Below are positions 24,801 to 36,472 of a DNA stretch of 64,000 nucleotides, one piece after another. Origin of the DNA: Dentipellis sp. KUC8613 (taxonomy: Eukaryota; Basidiomycota; Agaricomycetes; Russulales; Hericiaceae); contig NSJX01000001.1 of the NCBI GenBank assembly GCA_002286715.1, positions 1,977,805-2,041,804 on the forward strand, read 5' to 3'. The position numbers and the translations under genes are program-made. A model generated the notes under the pieces. It made no database searches. It had not been told where the DNA came from and saw only the letters and a list, made by a program, of their open reading frames with translations. The first letter of the stretch is position 1, and the number at the start of each line of letters is the position of its first letter.

Positions 24801-25289
24801 CTGCTAGTCGAACCAAATGCCCCACCACTTCCAAAAGTCGAGCCTCCGCCACCTCCAAATGCCCCAAAGGCGCCTGTGGCCGGTTTTGGAGCACCAAACA
24901 CAGAGCTTCCAGATGCTGCGTTGCTACCAAATGCTCCACCTGCGTATTGTGAGCGTGGCATCTAGAGGAAAAAGAAGGAGTATACTTACCACTACCGAAA
25001 GCGGAGCCTCCAGTGTTAGCTGGCGTAGTGCTCATATTGCCAAACATCGGATTAGCTTGGGGTTGAGCAGGTTGTTGTTGGTTCTGGGGTTGTCCAAAGG
25101 CGCCTCCCGATCCAAATGCTGGAGGAGAGCTTATGTATCAGCAAGCGCACAATGCACGAGTTAACATGACCCAAACACACCTCCTCCGGAACCGAAACCG
25201 CTAGGCTGTCCAAAGACAGAGCCACCTGCAGGTTGTTGGTTTTGCTGCGGATTCGCCCACGATGATTGGACAGCATTGTTGCCAAACAT
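21839..25289 (-). CDS. NUP98: FG nucleoporin Nup98 type (GLFG repeats, GLEBS, S59 domain)
   Basis: Nup98-type proteins line the nuclear pore channel and bind transport receptors and Gle2/Rae1. The start is MFGNNAVQSS at 25,289, followed by many short exons of GLFG/FG repeats. A GLEBS motif, the Gle2/Rae1-binding element, is complete: NPNITLQYQSISCMPQYRGTSFE, split here as NPNITLQYQSI / SCMPQYRGTSFE, joined across an intron to EIRMQDYQ. More FG repeats, a linker with LFDPLSRSAMPRSISYQPSS, and the C-terminal autoproteolytic-type domain follow (GDYWTEPSIATLASLS, NLKVGRIGYGQIEFLEPVDL, ECSVYPDSDEVDKP, KITLLNCW). The protein stops right after WTFVVDHF. In Nup98-Nup96 precursors the same HF is followed by the cleavage serine, so no Nup96 part is encoded here. 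One intron (about 24,950-24,989) may be only 40 nt. The promoter is shared with RPA2. Confidence 0.93.
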
Positions 25290-25543
25290 GGCTGGCGGTG
25301 GCCTGAACACAGGGGAGACAATGCGAGATGAGAGTGTGTTTGTGGTCGCCGTCGACGACAACAACGACGACCAAAGCGAGCGGACCCTATTGAAGCGGAG
25401 TTCGAAACGCGCTGGTGACCGAAAAGGAAGGAGCGCGTCTATTAGTCAGCCGAATTTTTGAGCGCGTCGGCAAACTCAGCGGCCAAGTTAGCATACGGCA
25501 CGGCGTACTTGGAGAGGGTCTTCACAGTTGCCTACGGGCCAAC
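25290..25543. promoter_or_regulatory. Shared divergent promoter, NUP98 / RPA2
   Basis: Only 254 bp separate the two ATG codons of these divergently transcribed housekeeping genes, so core promoters and both 5' UTRs must share it. I see no clear TATA box, as usual for such genes. An open frame upstream of the NUP98 ATG could lengthen its N-terminus. Confidence 0.6.
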
Positions 25544-28500
25544 ATGCCTGCCTCATCGTCCCGCGCATCTGCCTACAAGCACACGTTTAACACCCTCGAA
25601 CGCGAACGTACCTTCAAACAACCGGCTGACAAGGGCTCAACCGTTCCAATTCTTAATGAATTCGTGACCCCTCATATCGAGTCCTTCAATGCTCTCTTTG
25701 ACGACTCGGGTCTGCCAGCAGGTGATGGAGACGGGCGAGGATTGCTTGATATTGCTATGAAGGAGGTTGGAGAGCGCGTTGTTTTCGATGGAACGGGTCA
25801 GGCAGGAACCGAAAGCGGTCCGGGAGGGTGGGGAAACCGCATGAGCAGTGAGTCCTAATCTATACGTGCCGACATCCGAATAATCCCATCTCTGGCCCCA
25901 AAGTATGGATTGAGAAGGTCTCCATTGCCCGGCCAATGGTGCCCGAGAAAGAGAGGCAGGCGACTGAGCGGAAAGTCTTTCCTGCGGAGGTCAGTCTCCT
26001 AATTTATAACTTCAGCTATGCGCTAGTTATATAACACTCTTCATGGTAGGCTAGGGAACGTCTCACATCCTACCGCGGCCGTATGACTGTCAAGATCTGC
26101 TGGAAAATTGAGCATCCTGGTCAAGAGGTGCAGTCGACCACGAAGGATTGCGGGCTGGTACCCATCATGGTTCGGGTAAGTAGGCCCTACCGAAATGAAT
26201 GAAGCTTTCCAGTCATCTTACCATCTTCACTTTTAGTCCGTGAGATGCAACCTGCGCTCAATGTCTTCAGCCGAACTCGTCAAGCATCACGAAGAACCTG
26301 AAGAATTTGGCGGCTATTTCATTATCAATGGAAATGAACGTCTTATACGATACCTCATTCTTCCCCGCAGAAATCACGTCATTGCGCTTTTGCGTCCCTC
26401 CTTCGTCAACCGAGGTCCGTCATACACACCATACGCCGTTCAGATCCGTTGCGTTCGACCAGATCAGACAAGCGTCACCAATACGTTGCACTACCTCTCA
26501 AATGGTAGCGCTATGCTTCGATTCAGCTGGCGGAAGCAAGAATACGTCGTCCCTATCATGCTCATCCTGAAAGCTCTCGTTGGCGCCGCTGACCGCGAGA
26601 TATTTGAGGGCATTATGATGCAAGACTACGACAATACCTTCCTTACCGACCGCGTCGAACTGCTCCTGCGAAGCTACAAGATGTACAGTCTCTATACGGG
26701 AGACCAGTGCCTGGAATACTTGGGTGACAAGTTTCGGGTCGTTCTTGGGCTGCCTGAGGACTGGAACAACCAGGCAGTGGGCGCATGGCTAATTCGCAAG
26801 TTGGTCCTTGTGCATCTGGAATCTCCTCGCGACAAATTCAGGCAACTACTGTACGTGATTTCGCATTCAGGCCTCAGTGAGTAAAAACCGATGATTATAT
26901 CCAGCTTCATGATCCGAAAGCTCTACGCTCTCGTGTCGAAGACTTGCTGTGTCGACAATCCCGATTCCCCGCAGAATCAAGAAGTGCTCCTACCGGGTAG
27001 CTTATACGGCATGATTATCAAGGAGAAGCTCGAGGAAGTCCTCAACAACATCCGTAACCAAATCGCTCAGGATGTGCGACGTCAGGATCCTTCAGTCGAC
27101 TTCTTCAATTGTATGTATGCAATCGTTGCATGAAGATTTTCATGTGTCTCACGTTGTATACCGCGCAGCGCGCTATATCCTCAAGGCCATGTCGAGAGTC
27201 AACTTCGACATCGGTGCCAGGCTATCCAATTTCCTCGCGACAGGTAACCTGGTATCCCCGACCGGTCTCGATTTGCAGCAGGCATCCGGATTCACCATCG
27301 TCGCTGAAAAGCTGAATTGGCACCGTTATATCAGCCATTTCAGGTGTATACATCGAGGCGCCTTCTTTGCTGAGCTTAAGACGACAACCGTTCGAAAGCT
27401 GCTACCCGAGGCCTGGGGTACGTCTGCATGTAATGTAAAGTGGCTACGAAGGTTAAGCTGATCCATTTCTACATCAGGTTTCCTTTGCCCCGTGCACACA
27501 CCAGATGGTGCTCCTTGTGGTCTCCTCAACCATCTTTCAAGAACATGCCGACTAGTCACTTCCCCTCTAGCTGTGGCGCACATTCCTGCCCTCTTAGTAG
27601 CGCAGGGCATGACGCAAGCATTTACTACGACCGTCGATGGGAGCAGAAATCTTTGCGTACAGCTCGACGGCCGCGTGATTGGATGGGCACGGCCGTCTCT
27701 AGCCAAAGACCTTGCCACCACTCTCCGAATATGGAAAACGGAAGGGAAGAACAACATCCCTCTCGATCTTGAAATCGGGTTCGTACCCCCTTCCGAAGGA
27801 GGGCAATATCCCGGTCTGTTCCTGTTCTCGTCCCGAGCGCGGATGATGCGGCCGGTGAAGTACGTCGCCAATGGGAAAGACGATCAAATTGGGTCCTTCG
27901 AGCAGGTTTACATGGACATTGCTCTTACGCCCGAGGAGATAGAGCCCGGTGTGTCGACGCACGTCGAGCACGCGCCGACAAATTTCTTGTCTATTTTGGC
28001 CAACATGACGCCGTTCTCCGACTTCAACCAGGTAAGAATTCTCAAATAGCCGCTTTTGAGGGCGTAAACTCAAGCGTCACCCTCACCCGACAGAGTCCGC
28101 GTAATATCTACCAATGTCAGGTGAGCACGCTTCAGCTTCGGGATATCGGCGACTGCTCACCATCTTCAATGAATTAGATGGGAAAACAATCTATGGGTAC
28201 GCCATCAACCGCATTGAGGCACCGGACAGACAACAAGCTGTACCGACTACAATCTGGCCAAACGCCAATCGTGCGACCTTCGCTGCACAATACCTACGGC
28301 ATGGACTCCTTCCCTAACGGCACCAACGCTATCGTCGCCGTCATCTCATACACCGGGTACGATATGGAAGACGCCATGATTTTGAACAAGTCCGCGCACG
28401 AGCGCGGCTTCGGATACGGCACGGTGTACAAGTCACAAATCATCGACTTGAAGGAGGCGCGAGGATCCAACCGGGCATCCAGCCACCCAACTCTGCATTT

Positions 28501-29859
28501 CGGCCTTGGATACGAAATTCGGGCAGATGGCGACCCCAAACAACAACACTCATGTCTGGCTTTCCTCGATGCCGATGGGCTCCCCAATGTCGGCACACGG
28601 TTATCGCCCGGAGACCCTATAGCGGCTTACATTGACGACACCAATGGCAAGACGCGGTTCGTGAAGTACAAGGGCGATGAAATCGCCTACGTCGAACATG
28701 TTCGCTTGCTCGGTACGTCCATCATTTTATCTATATATCACAGTTTGCCATGGCTTACGCAATTGTCTTAGGCTCGGATGCTGGTGACTCAGAGCTACAA
28801 AAAGTCCATATCACCTTGAGGATAACTCGGTCGCCCGTCATCGGCGACAAATTCTCCTCTCGCCATGGTCAAAAGGGTGTCTGCTCCCAAAAATGGCCCG
28901 CAGTGGACATGCCGTTCAGCGAAAGCGGGATCCAGCCCGACGTCATCATCAACCCTCACGCTTTCCCCAGTCGTATGACCATTGGCATGTTGGTCGAGAG
29001 TATGGCTGGCAAGTCCGGCGCCATGCACGGATTGGCACAAGATGCGACTCCGTTCACGTGAGCTTGTCGAGTTTTGCATATATTTGCTCTTCTTTGACCA
29101 ATGTTTACAGATTCTCGGAAACCGACACTGCCATCGAGTACTTCGGCAATCAGCTGCTCGCGGCCGGATATAACTACTACGGTAGTGAGCCAATGTACTC
29201 GGGCATCACCGGCCAAGAGTTCGCTGCAGACATCTACTTCGGCGTAGTCTACTACCAGCGCCTGCGTCACATGGTGTTGGACAAGTTCCAAGTACGAACA
29301 ACCGGTCCAATCGACCCCTTGACAAGACAACCAGTCAAGGTAAGCACGAACGCCCTTCCTCGCTGACATTTCCAGAATCTGATAATTTCTTTTTCAGGGT
29401 CGTAAACGCGCTGGTGGTATCCGTTTCGGTGAGATGGAGCGTGACGCTCTGATTGCGCACGGCACCTCCTTCCTCCTGCAAGATCGTCTCATGAACTGCT
29501 CCGACTACTCGATCGCATGGGTATGCAGGACATGCGGCAGCCTCATCTCGCTCGGCTACGACGACGTCAGTCTCGGCGAGGTTGTCGTTGGCTCGACACA
29601 AATACCAAAATCCACCGGCCCCGGGGGCGAGTACTGCCGCGTGTGCCGCGCAGCTGCAGAAGAGGAGCGCTCGAGAGAAGCCATCACGAATGGCGCGGTG
29701 CCACAGACGGACGTCCGTGTCGCGCTGCCGGCGTCGAATGTGCTCGGCAGCCGCAGAAAAGGCGGCGACCTCGATGTCGTCGCTATCCCTTACGTGTTCC
29801 GATATCTGTGTGCGGAGTTGGCGTCCATGGGTATTGCGGTGTCTTTAGAAGTACGATAG
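25544..29859 (+). CDS. RPA2: RNA polymerase I second-largest subunit (A135)
   Basis: This is the beta-like core subunit of the enzyme that transcribes pre-rRNA in the nucleolus. The start [20 protein letters not shown] precedes [13 protein letters not shown]. Diagnostic blocks follow over about ten exons: [113 protein letters not shown], the lobe [20 protein letters not shown], the active-site region [20 protein letters not shown], and the hybrid-binding [19 protein letters not shown]. The C-terminal clamp carries a zinc site with CRTC and [14 protein letters not shown] and CVRPDQTS point to Pol I and not Pol II or III. It ends IAVSLEVR. The gene appears complete, with about ten short introns. 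Confidence 0.96.
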
Positions 29860-30369
29860 CATGTAGCCTAGTCGCTTCCGAGGTTCTCAGTACAATGTAT
29901 CATGATGAGATGGTTGGATGCATTCTTCTGCTTTCACTTCGTATCGTCGAATACTCGCTATTCAGACGTTCGTGCGTCGCTGCAGCCAATGGGCACTGGG
30001 ATATATGTCTTTCGAATCACCTCCTCCGGAGTTCGACGGGCCTCTTACCAGACACATATGATGCCACTCATAACATTTGACGTACGACCTCCCGAGTTAT
30101 GGATCAATGATGTCGTTCCGAAGGCTCGCAGTCGCATGCATGACAGAAGGTGAGAAACGAGGAGACGCGAAAGGGAAGTATATTTTAAAGTAGACCCATC
30201 TACAGGACCAAGCACATGTAGAACTACGCTAGAAGTCCGTGGCCCAGCCTCGTCGCCGTATGCAAGATGCGCACAAAATGTAGCGATGCGCATATATTAA
30301 TACTTCAAAGCCAACCCTACGATGCTCCAAACATTCGGGCATTGTCCATTACCCACGCGCCATCTCCGT
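29860..30369. other. Intergenic, convergent RPA2 and cupredoxin 3' ends
   Basis: About 510 bp between two convergent genes, expected to hold both 3' UTRs and terminators. I see no gene or repeat in it. Confidence 0.5.
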
Positions 30370-31406
30370 TTACGCCAGAGTGATGCCCATGACTGCCGCC
30401 AAAATGACAGAGACTGCGTTGACAACGAGGGTCATCGCGTCGCTGCTCGAGCCACTGCCGGACGACGGCGACGTGGACGAGGACGACGGCGGGGCGGACG
30501 AGGACGAAGACGAGCCGCCGGCCGCTGCGCCGCTGGTGGGGACACCGAATCCGGAAGCACCGCCAGTGAGAGGGCCGGGGGCATCGGAGGCGGAAGCGCC
30601 GCTACCTACGAGCGCGCCGTTTGCGCCTTGCTGCAGAATGTGGCACGTCAGAGCGAATACTCGTTAAAAATGAAGATTTCTCTTACACCGGGGTTACCAG
30701 ACGAGGCGACCGCAGCCTGCTGGAATGCCTGGAAAGTGTTGCTGCCCGCGCCGGGTGCGTTGATAGCACTGCGATGTGATTATATGAAATCGCGATCTCG
30801 TGTAAAAAAAAAAAAAATCTACTAACCCGACCATGCCAGCCCGGCAGTGAGGGGATGGTGCGAGCTGCTTGCAGTAGAACCAGATGGCTAGATAGCAGTA
30901 TAAGATGGAATGAAATGGTGGGACAAAGTTTGGTGCTTACGATGCGTGTCGTCAGTGATGGTCAAGTTGAAGGTCGGGTTTCCGCTCGACAAGCCCTGGG
31001 GAATAAACACGAATCCGGAGTCAAAGCCTCCCGGCGCGGGCTGGCAAGGGCTCTGGAACGTGGACTGCGTGATACTGTGGTTTCCGGGGCTGGAAGAAAA
31101 TTTGAAGTGTCAATTCTCCGCGAAGGCGTGCAAGTAACGACAAAAAATGAATCTCACTTTCCGCTGAACACGAAGGTGATGGTCGAGCCTGCGGTCGCGT
31201 TCACATTGCTGGGGTTGAACTGGAAAATCCCACCGGGCGAATTTGCCTCAGCGCCAACTTGCACTTGAACCTGGAAGGAAGGGACAACGAATTAAACACT
31301 GTATAGAGTACGAGTGGTTGAACTTGTATAGACTCACGGTCTGGTTCTGAGCAGCTACAATTGCTGCGTATGAGAGCAGGGCAGAAGCAACGTAGGAAAA
31401 GCGCAT
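30370..31406 (-). CDS. Secreted cupredoxin-domain protein, probable GPI anchor
   Basis: The N-terminus MRFSYVASALLSYAAIVAA is a clear signal peptide with cleavage near AQNQT. The mature part starts VQVQVGAEANSPGGIFQFNP and carries a type-1 copper-site pattern: His in GNHSITQ, Cys in IWFYCKQ, then His and Met in PHCRAGM. This is a plastocyanin-like (phytocyanin type) fold. A Ser/Gly/Ala-rich stalk follows, with runs of Ser, and then a hydrophobic C-terminus (AVSVILAAVMGITLA) typical of GPI attachment signals. Six exons are seen. An A14 run at 30,804-30,817 lies in one intron. Proteins of this layout are common in mushroom genomes and are thought to sit on the cell wall; their function is mostly unknown. 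Copper binding is inferred from the ligands. Confidence 0.9.
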
Positions 31407-32478
31407 GTCGACCTTGGCGCGAGAGCGAAAATGCAAAAACGAGGAAGGGGGAGTGGTGAGAATAGAGAGCGGGCTCGATCTTGGGACCACGGTCAAACTC
31501 CCACCGTCCTTTTAACATGCAGCCTCCCCGGGGCTGCGGGCTGAATGGCTGCATGGACGTACCGTCGATCGCCGCGGGCGTTCATTGGGCGTCGAGGAAT
31601 CCATGCCCCCGCGGGGCACATGTGCTGAAACGCTCTCACGTACGACTGCGGATAGCGCGTGCCCGATGTAACCGAATTGCCGCTATTGCTCGAGGCTGTG
31701 GCGAGTGTGAGACGTTTGTGCGATCCAAGCCTAGCGTGAGAAAATGTAAGCTTGCTATCATGTATGCGTGCGCAAATTTTGCGCTGGAAGAGACGTGAAG
31801 TGGTGAGGCCGAGTCGAGGGAAGCTCGTGGAGACTCGGAAGCACAGTCCTCGAGTCTTCGACTAACGTCACCAACAACTTCTCGCTCGAGCACGTTCCAC
31901 AGCGAAGGTTAGGGTTCGGGTTCGATCGCTTACTACAACAGTTAGTAAATCAGGAACGGGCAACAGCGCGGCTGGATGCAGGGATGTCCGGCCATGCATA
32001 CTCAATGGCCAACCCTGCGAGGCCCCACATCCTCCGCATCGCAGCGACGAAAGCGCAGTATCATTAAATCCATCCGATGACCTAGCGGGTGCGGTACTGA
32101 GGGAGTAAAAAGATGGCATTCATCAGCGCACCCCTTGATACGATCTGAGAGGTTGAGCCTACGAAGACTAAAAATCTGAGTGTTGCGGGTCAGGCGATAG
32201 GACCGGCATGGGAGGAAGGACTGCGGAATGCGATCACATACGTCCAGCCGAGTGCCGGAGCATTACAAAGGCCTCTCGGGGAGCAATCCCAGATGCAAAA
32301 CGCTAGTATTCCGAATTACCTGTTCAATCCACACATAGCCATGAAGATGATCCAATCCAACGGGGAAAGGGACGTCTATCAAACCTGCACGATAGTTACC
32401 CGTGAGTATCCGAAGACTATAATGGATCATTGGTGAAATACCATGCAAACTCTACGGAGCTAATGCGCCTCTCGATCT
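31407..32478. other. Intergenic upstream of the cupredoxin gene
   Basis: About 1.07 kb between the cupredoxin start and the 3' end of the thioesterase gene, both on the minus strand. It holds the cupredoxin promoter. A short TTAGGGTTCGGGTTCG at about 31,907-31,923 resembles fungal telomere repeat by chance. No gene is recognised. Confidence 0.5.
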
Positions 32479-33508
32479 TCACTCTTTCGACGGGATTACT
32501 TTCTTTAGCCAACCCTTCAAATCGTCCAGTTCCTTCTCGGTTGTCGAATGGCCCGTGCTGTACGTATTGAAACAAATGCCCTTCAACCCAGCAGCGTCCG
32601 GTGCAGAAAGCGTTGTAGCGGGAATGCCGACGCGGTTCTTCAGGAACTCAATCGAGTCCAATGCGAATTCAAATTTGACGAGCGGGTCGTGCGTGCCGTG
32701 TCCCCAAAATATCGGGATGGACGTCGCGTGTCGTGAAGCCATCTAAAGAAGGGATACAATTGACACGGTATAGACGCGATCGAAAGAACGGTTCTTACGG
32801 CTTTAAGCTTGTGTCTGAGTGGGGCCCAGCCACTCAAGGCCACGATACCAGCCACCTTGCGCTCATTCGACAAGCCGGTCAGAAGACTCATGGCGGCGCC
32901 CTGACTAAATCCGCCCACGACGATTCGCTCGGGCGGCACGCCTGAATCTATTTCTGCGGATATGAGTTGGTTGATAGCGTGAGCGGACCGCAACATCCCG
33001 GTCTCGTCTTCCTCGCAGTCGAAGCCAAATGATATGATGTCGAACCTGGCAATTAAAGCGCGACCGAAGTCGGGGATAGAGTAGGCACGGGGCCGGAAGA
33101 GGCATCGAGAAGGGCGCACATGAACCGACGTACCATGAAGGCATTTCCAGCCCCATATTCGCGGTGACCTTGATTGAAGGACTAGTTCCCAAAACGGCGC
33201 CAGGGTCAGCATCTAACTTGGGCGTCGCGAAGAAGATACGATTGGAGATCGCTCACGAGTGCGGTAAGACCCATTTGACATGGCTGAGGCCTGGATCAGC
33301 TTGGAACATGTCCGCAACAGGACGCCAGCCATCGCCTGTATCGCCCAGGCCCTACATAGATAGACAGGGGTGGTATCAGCGCTGGATCTTGCCTGATCAT
33401 CTAGATCAGGATGAAATGCGGGAAGGAACAGACATGGATGAAGAGCACGGTTGCAGTATGTTTCGTCAGGGGCGGGACGGTCAAAGCGGGAGGCAAAGTG
33501 TTGGGCAT
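32479..33508 (-). CDS. APT1: Acyl-protein thioesterase 1 (alpha/beta hydrolase)
   Basis: APT1 removes palmitate from cysteines of membrane-associated proteins such as G-alpha and Ras, and can act as a lysophospholipase. The start MPNTLPPALTVPPLTKHTAT at 33,508 is followed by VLFIHGLGDTG, the last part across an intron. Further exons carry VADMFQADPGLSHVKWVLPH, NMGLEMPSW, FDIISFGFDCEEDE, the nucleophile elbow RIVVGGFSQGAAMSLL, VALSGWAPL, the acid residue in IFWGHGTHDPLV and the histidine in YSTGHSTTEKELDDL. All three members of the catalytic triad are present. It ends KKVIPSKE. Size is normal for the family, with six exons. The gene is divergent from TRM10 across 244 bp. Confidence 0.93.
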
Positions 33509-33752
33509 GGTAGATGCGAGGCGTCGAGCACCGAGGATCGATAAACCGAGGACAGACTAGTAATAAGGGGATAGGCGGGTGAATGGATCAGAAGAAAGAG
33601 GATGTAATGAGTCGACTGACTGCCATACACCCGAGCTTGACCAACTTGGTCCTCCTCGTCACGGCCATGAACAGATTACATCTTATCGGCAATCCCCTTT
33701 ATAGATCCGAGCCAATCTAATCTTCCCCCTTCAAATCTCTCTTTCTTCATTC
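33509..33752. promoter_or_regulatory. Shared divergent promoter, APT1 / TRM10
   Basis: 244 bp lie between the two ATG codons of divergent genes. A pyrimidine-rich stretch (CTTCCCCCTTCAAATCTCTC) just before the TRM10 ATG may mark its transcription start. No TATA box is clear. Confidence 0.5.
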
Positions 33753-34884
33753 ATGGACGCCGCTCTGCCCACCGACCCCGTGGCGGCTTCCGCTGGCGAG
33801 CCCCCGGCCGAGTCTTCCACTCTCTCCAAGAATGCCCAGAAAAAGGCACGCAAGGCGGCGCTCTTCGCTGAACGTAAACTCGAACGACGCGCTCGCGAGA
33901 AGGAGGCTAGGAAGGAAAAGAAGCGGTTGAGAGCAGAGAGGATCGCAGCAGGCGAAGAGGTCCCGGACGAGCGACCAAAGAAGAGAACAAAACTGAATGG
34001 CCCCAAGACTCCATTCAACGCGAGGGTGGTTACGGACCTGGGGTTCGACGACAAGATGTCGGAAAAGGTGCGGTGCTTTACATTGCGAGGCTTTGCATGT
34101 CGTAACAGCTCTCGTCAGGAAGTCAAGTCACTCTGTTCTCAATTGGCGTACACATACAGCGCAAATCGCAACTCGCAGACCCCATTCTCATCCCTTCTCT
34201 TCACATCTCTAAATGGGCGGACGTTCGCACGTCTGGAGAGCATGAACGATGCTGGCTACAAGCGCTGGATCGGCACCGAGTGGTGGAGCGAGGGCTATGA
34301 TCAACTGTGGTCGGACGAGAAGCCGGAAAGCAGCCCCTCAGAACCCGCGCCAGAGCAACAGACAAGTGAAGAAACAACACGAAAAGCGTTGGCACCGAAA
34401 GAGAGCGTGGTATATCTCACAGCCGACTCGGCTGAAGAGCTGACCGAGCTCAAGGAGGGGGAGACGTACATCATTGGTGGTATATGTGACCACAACCGTT
34501 ATAAGGTCAGTAGGCTGCACTGTGCCATCTCATTCACACAGCGGTAACCGATCTCCATGACAGAACCTCTGTCTTGATAAAGCAAGAGATTCCGGGATTC
34601 GCGCCGCACAATTGCCCATCGGGAGGTACTTGGCACACTTACCGACGCGCAAAGTCCTCACCGTGAATCAAGTGTTCGAGATCTTACTCAAATGGGTAGA
34701 AACGAGGGATTGGGAAGAGGCGTTTTATGCAGTCATTCCAAAACGTAAATTCCAGAATGGAAAGCCACAGGAGGACGGCGATGGCGGCGATGACGATGAC
34801 GCCCAGGCCGAGGGTGAGGGAGGTCAACTACAAGACGAGGTTGGCACAGAAAAGGCGAAGGAAGAGGGTGAGCAGACTTCTTAG
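33753..34884 (+). CDS. TRM10: tRNA (guanine-9-N1)-methyltransferase
   Basis: Trm10 uses S-adenosylmethionine to make m1G9 in tRNAs. The protein is about 340 residues. Its basic Lys/Arg/Glu-rich N-terminal region (KNAQKKARKAALFAERKLER, EKEARKEKKRLRAER) is typical of the family. The SPOUT domain contains FDDKMSEK joined to EVKSLCSQLAYTYSANRNS, FTSLNGR, WWSEGYDQLW, ESVVYLTADSAEEL and TYIIGGICDHNRYK joined to NLCLDKARDSGIRAAQLPIG. The Asp in GGICDHNR corresponds to the residue proposed as general base. TVNQVFEILLKWVETRDWEE and AVIPKRK close the domain, followed by an acidic tail. Intron 1 (34,068-34,118, 51 nt) is a multiple of three without stops, so an unspliced frame also reads through. Its stop lies six bases from that of convergent NDUFAF5. 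Confidence 0.94.
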
Positions 34885-34890
34885 AGGGAC

Positions 34891-36295
34891 CTACGTAGAC
34901 AATACATCCTGTAATTTCGTCTTCGCGGACCCCCGTTCCAGAGGTTTCGGTTGGCTGGGGGCAGGCTTCCAACCAATCTGGAGACGAGGCGATGAGTAGT
35001 CGCAAAGATTGCTACTTCACAGAACTTACCATGTATATGATCTGGAACGTCGCAGGAATGGAACCGTCTTCCTGCCCGTGGAGCTCTGATAGAATACCGT
35101 CAACAGTATCTTTGCCAATCATGGCCCTGAATCACGCACCTTTGTAAATTGCGGATGCAGCGGCCAGAGTATCACGGTGAATGAAAGTACGCCTGCCAAA
35201 CAGTCAGAAGCAGACACAGCACGGTGCAACGCATACAGTTACCTTCCGATCACCGCATTGCTCTCACCCATGTCTCTCAGATCGTCTAGAAGTTCCCACA
35301 TACTGGGATATCCGACAGTAACTTCGTCGACGTCGACAGTGAGTAGTGTGAAACCCGCACGGCTTAGAAGGTTGGACATGTCTCTTGGATCTATACTTGC
35401 TATCGACGACAGCCCCGGAAAGACAAGCCTGAGAGCGTACCTGCCATCGGGGAGATATGCGGCGAGATGCCACCTTCTCTCTCGACCTCTGCTAATTGCA
35501 GCGCGGTGCGGAGCTCAAACAGAGTGTCGCCACCAAAGAGAGCACCAATGAATACGCCATCCGGTTTCAAGGCTTCTTTTATCTGGACCAATACGCCTAG
35601 TAAAAGGTTAACAACGTAAACGACGTGAGTATAGGGCAAGTAATTACCTGGCAGATCATTAACCCAATGTAGACTTAAGCACGAAACAATTGCCTCCTGT
35701 GAATTCTTCGGAATCGTCTTGAGAAGTTCTTCTTCATCAAGAACAATTCTCTCGACCGGGACTACGAACCAGTGAGCTAACTAATGCAGAACCGTGTTTC
35801 AGTCGAAACGGTACCTTCAAACTCATCGTCTGGGTCCCTGTGGAGGGTCTTCGCTGGTATGAAGTGAGAACATGTAGCAGACGAGGAGAGGTAGCGTACA
35901 GCTCATATCCACCATGGTGACTTTCTCAGTCTGTCCAGCCTCGAGAAGTTTCGAGAAATGCCCCGGGCCTGACCCGAGGTCCAGGATGGAGCTGAATTTC
36001 CGCTTGATGTCCTACTGCACGCGTCAATATTGTTGCAGGAGCACAAGAGAGCAGATAATACCAAGAAGCGTTCCATCATTCTGTCTGCCACCTCGGTGCG
36101 TACATAGTCTGCAGTCCGGCTCCTTTCTCCATTATCGCGAGAAGCTGCCCGGTCTTTCTGCAGACGTTTTGCGTTCCGGTCAAACACTTGGAAAGGCCCG
36201 ACCGTGTTCGGGTTAATATTTGACGATGATGACACGGAAGCAAGGCCCCGCGCATGCCTCAGAATGCACCCGCGAGAACGAGCAATGGCCAGCAT
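34891..36295 (-). CDS. NDUFAF5: Complex I assembly factor NDUFAF5 (arginine hydroxylase type)
   Basis: NDUFAF5 is a mitochondrial matrix methyltransferase-fold protein that hydroxylates an arginine of a complex I subunit (NDUFS7 in human) during early assembly. The start [20 protein letters not shown] at 36,295 is a good mitochondrial targeting peptide: basic, with no acidic residues. Then come [32 protein letters not shown], and across an intron the SAM-binding loop [16 protein letters not shown]. The rest is family-typical: [108 protein letters not shown] and [19 protein letters not shown]. It ends at LST before TAG. There are about nine exons. It is head-to-head with the zinc-finger gene across 177 bp. 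Confidence 0.93.
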
Positions 36296-36472
36296 GAGGA
36301 AATGCTTGAAGAGGACACAAGCGCGGACTTCGCGCCACCGCCACGCGACCCGTGTCTGGTCACGTGGATGCGTTGATCGAGATTCAGACTCCGATCTCGC
36401 CGAAGCGCGACTGCTCGACGAGCTCGTAAGCGCTTGCACTCTACACTTGACCGCGTCCACCACCTTTTCTCC
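36296..36472. promoter_or_regulatory. Shared divergent promoter, NDUFAF5 / zinc-finger gene
   Basis: 177 bp between divergent ATG codons, the tightest head-to-head pair here apart from SEC10/RPC11. GC rich, with no TATA box seen. Confidence 0.5.

Noticed and set aside
23840..25290. Tandem GLFG/FG-coding repeats that look like a DNA satellite or CRISPR-like array
   Set aside because: They are codon-level repeats of an FG nucleoporin, spacing is irregular and they are interrupted by introns.
31907..31923. TTAGGGTTCGGGTTCG resembling telomere repeat
   Set aside because: It has only one exact TTAGGG and no array, so it is not a supportable interstitial telomere.
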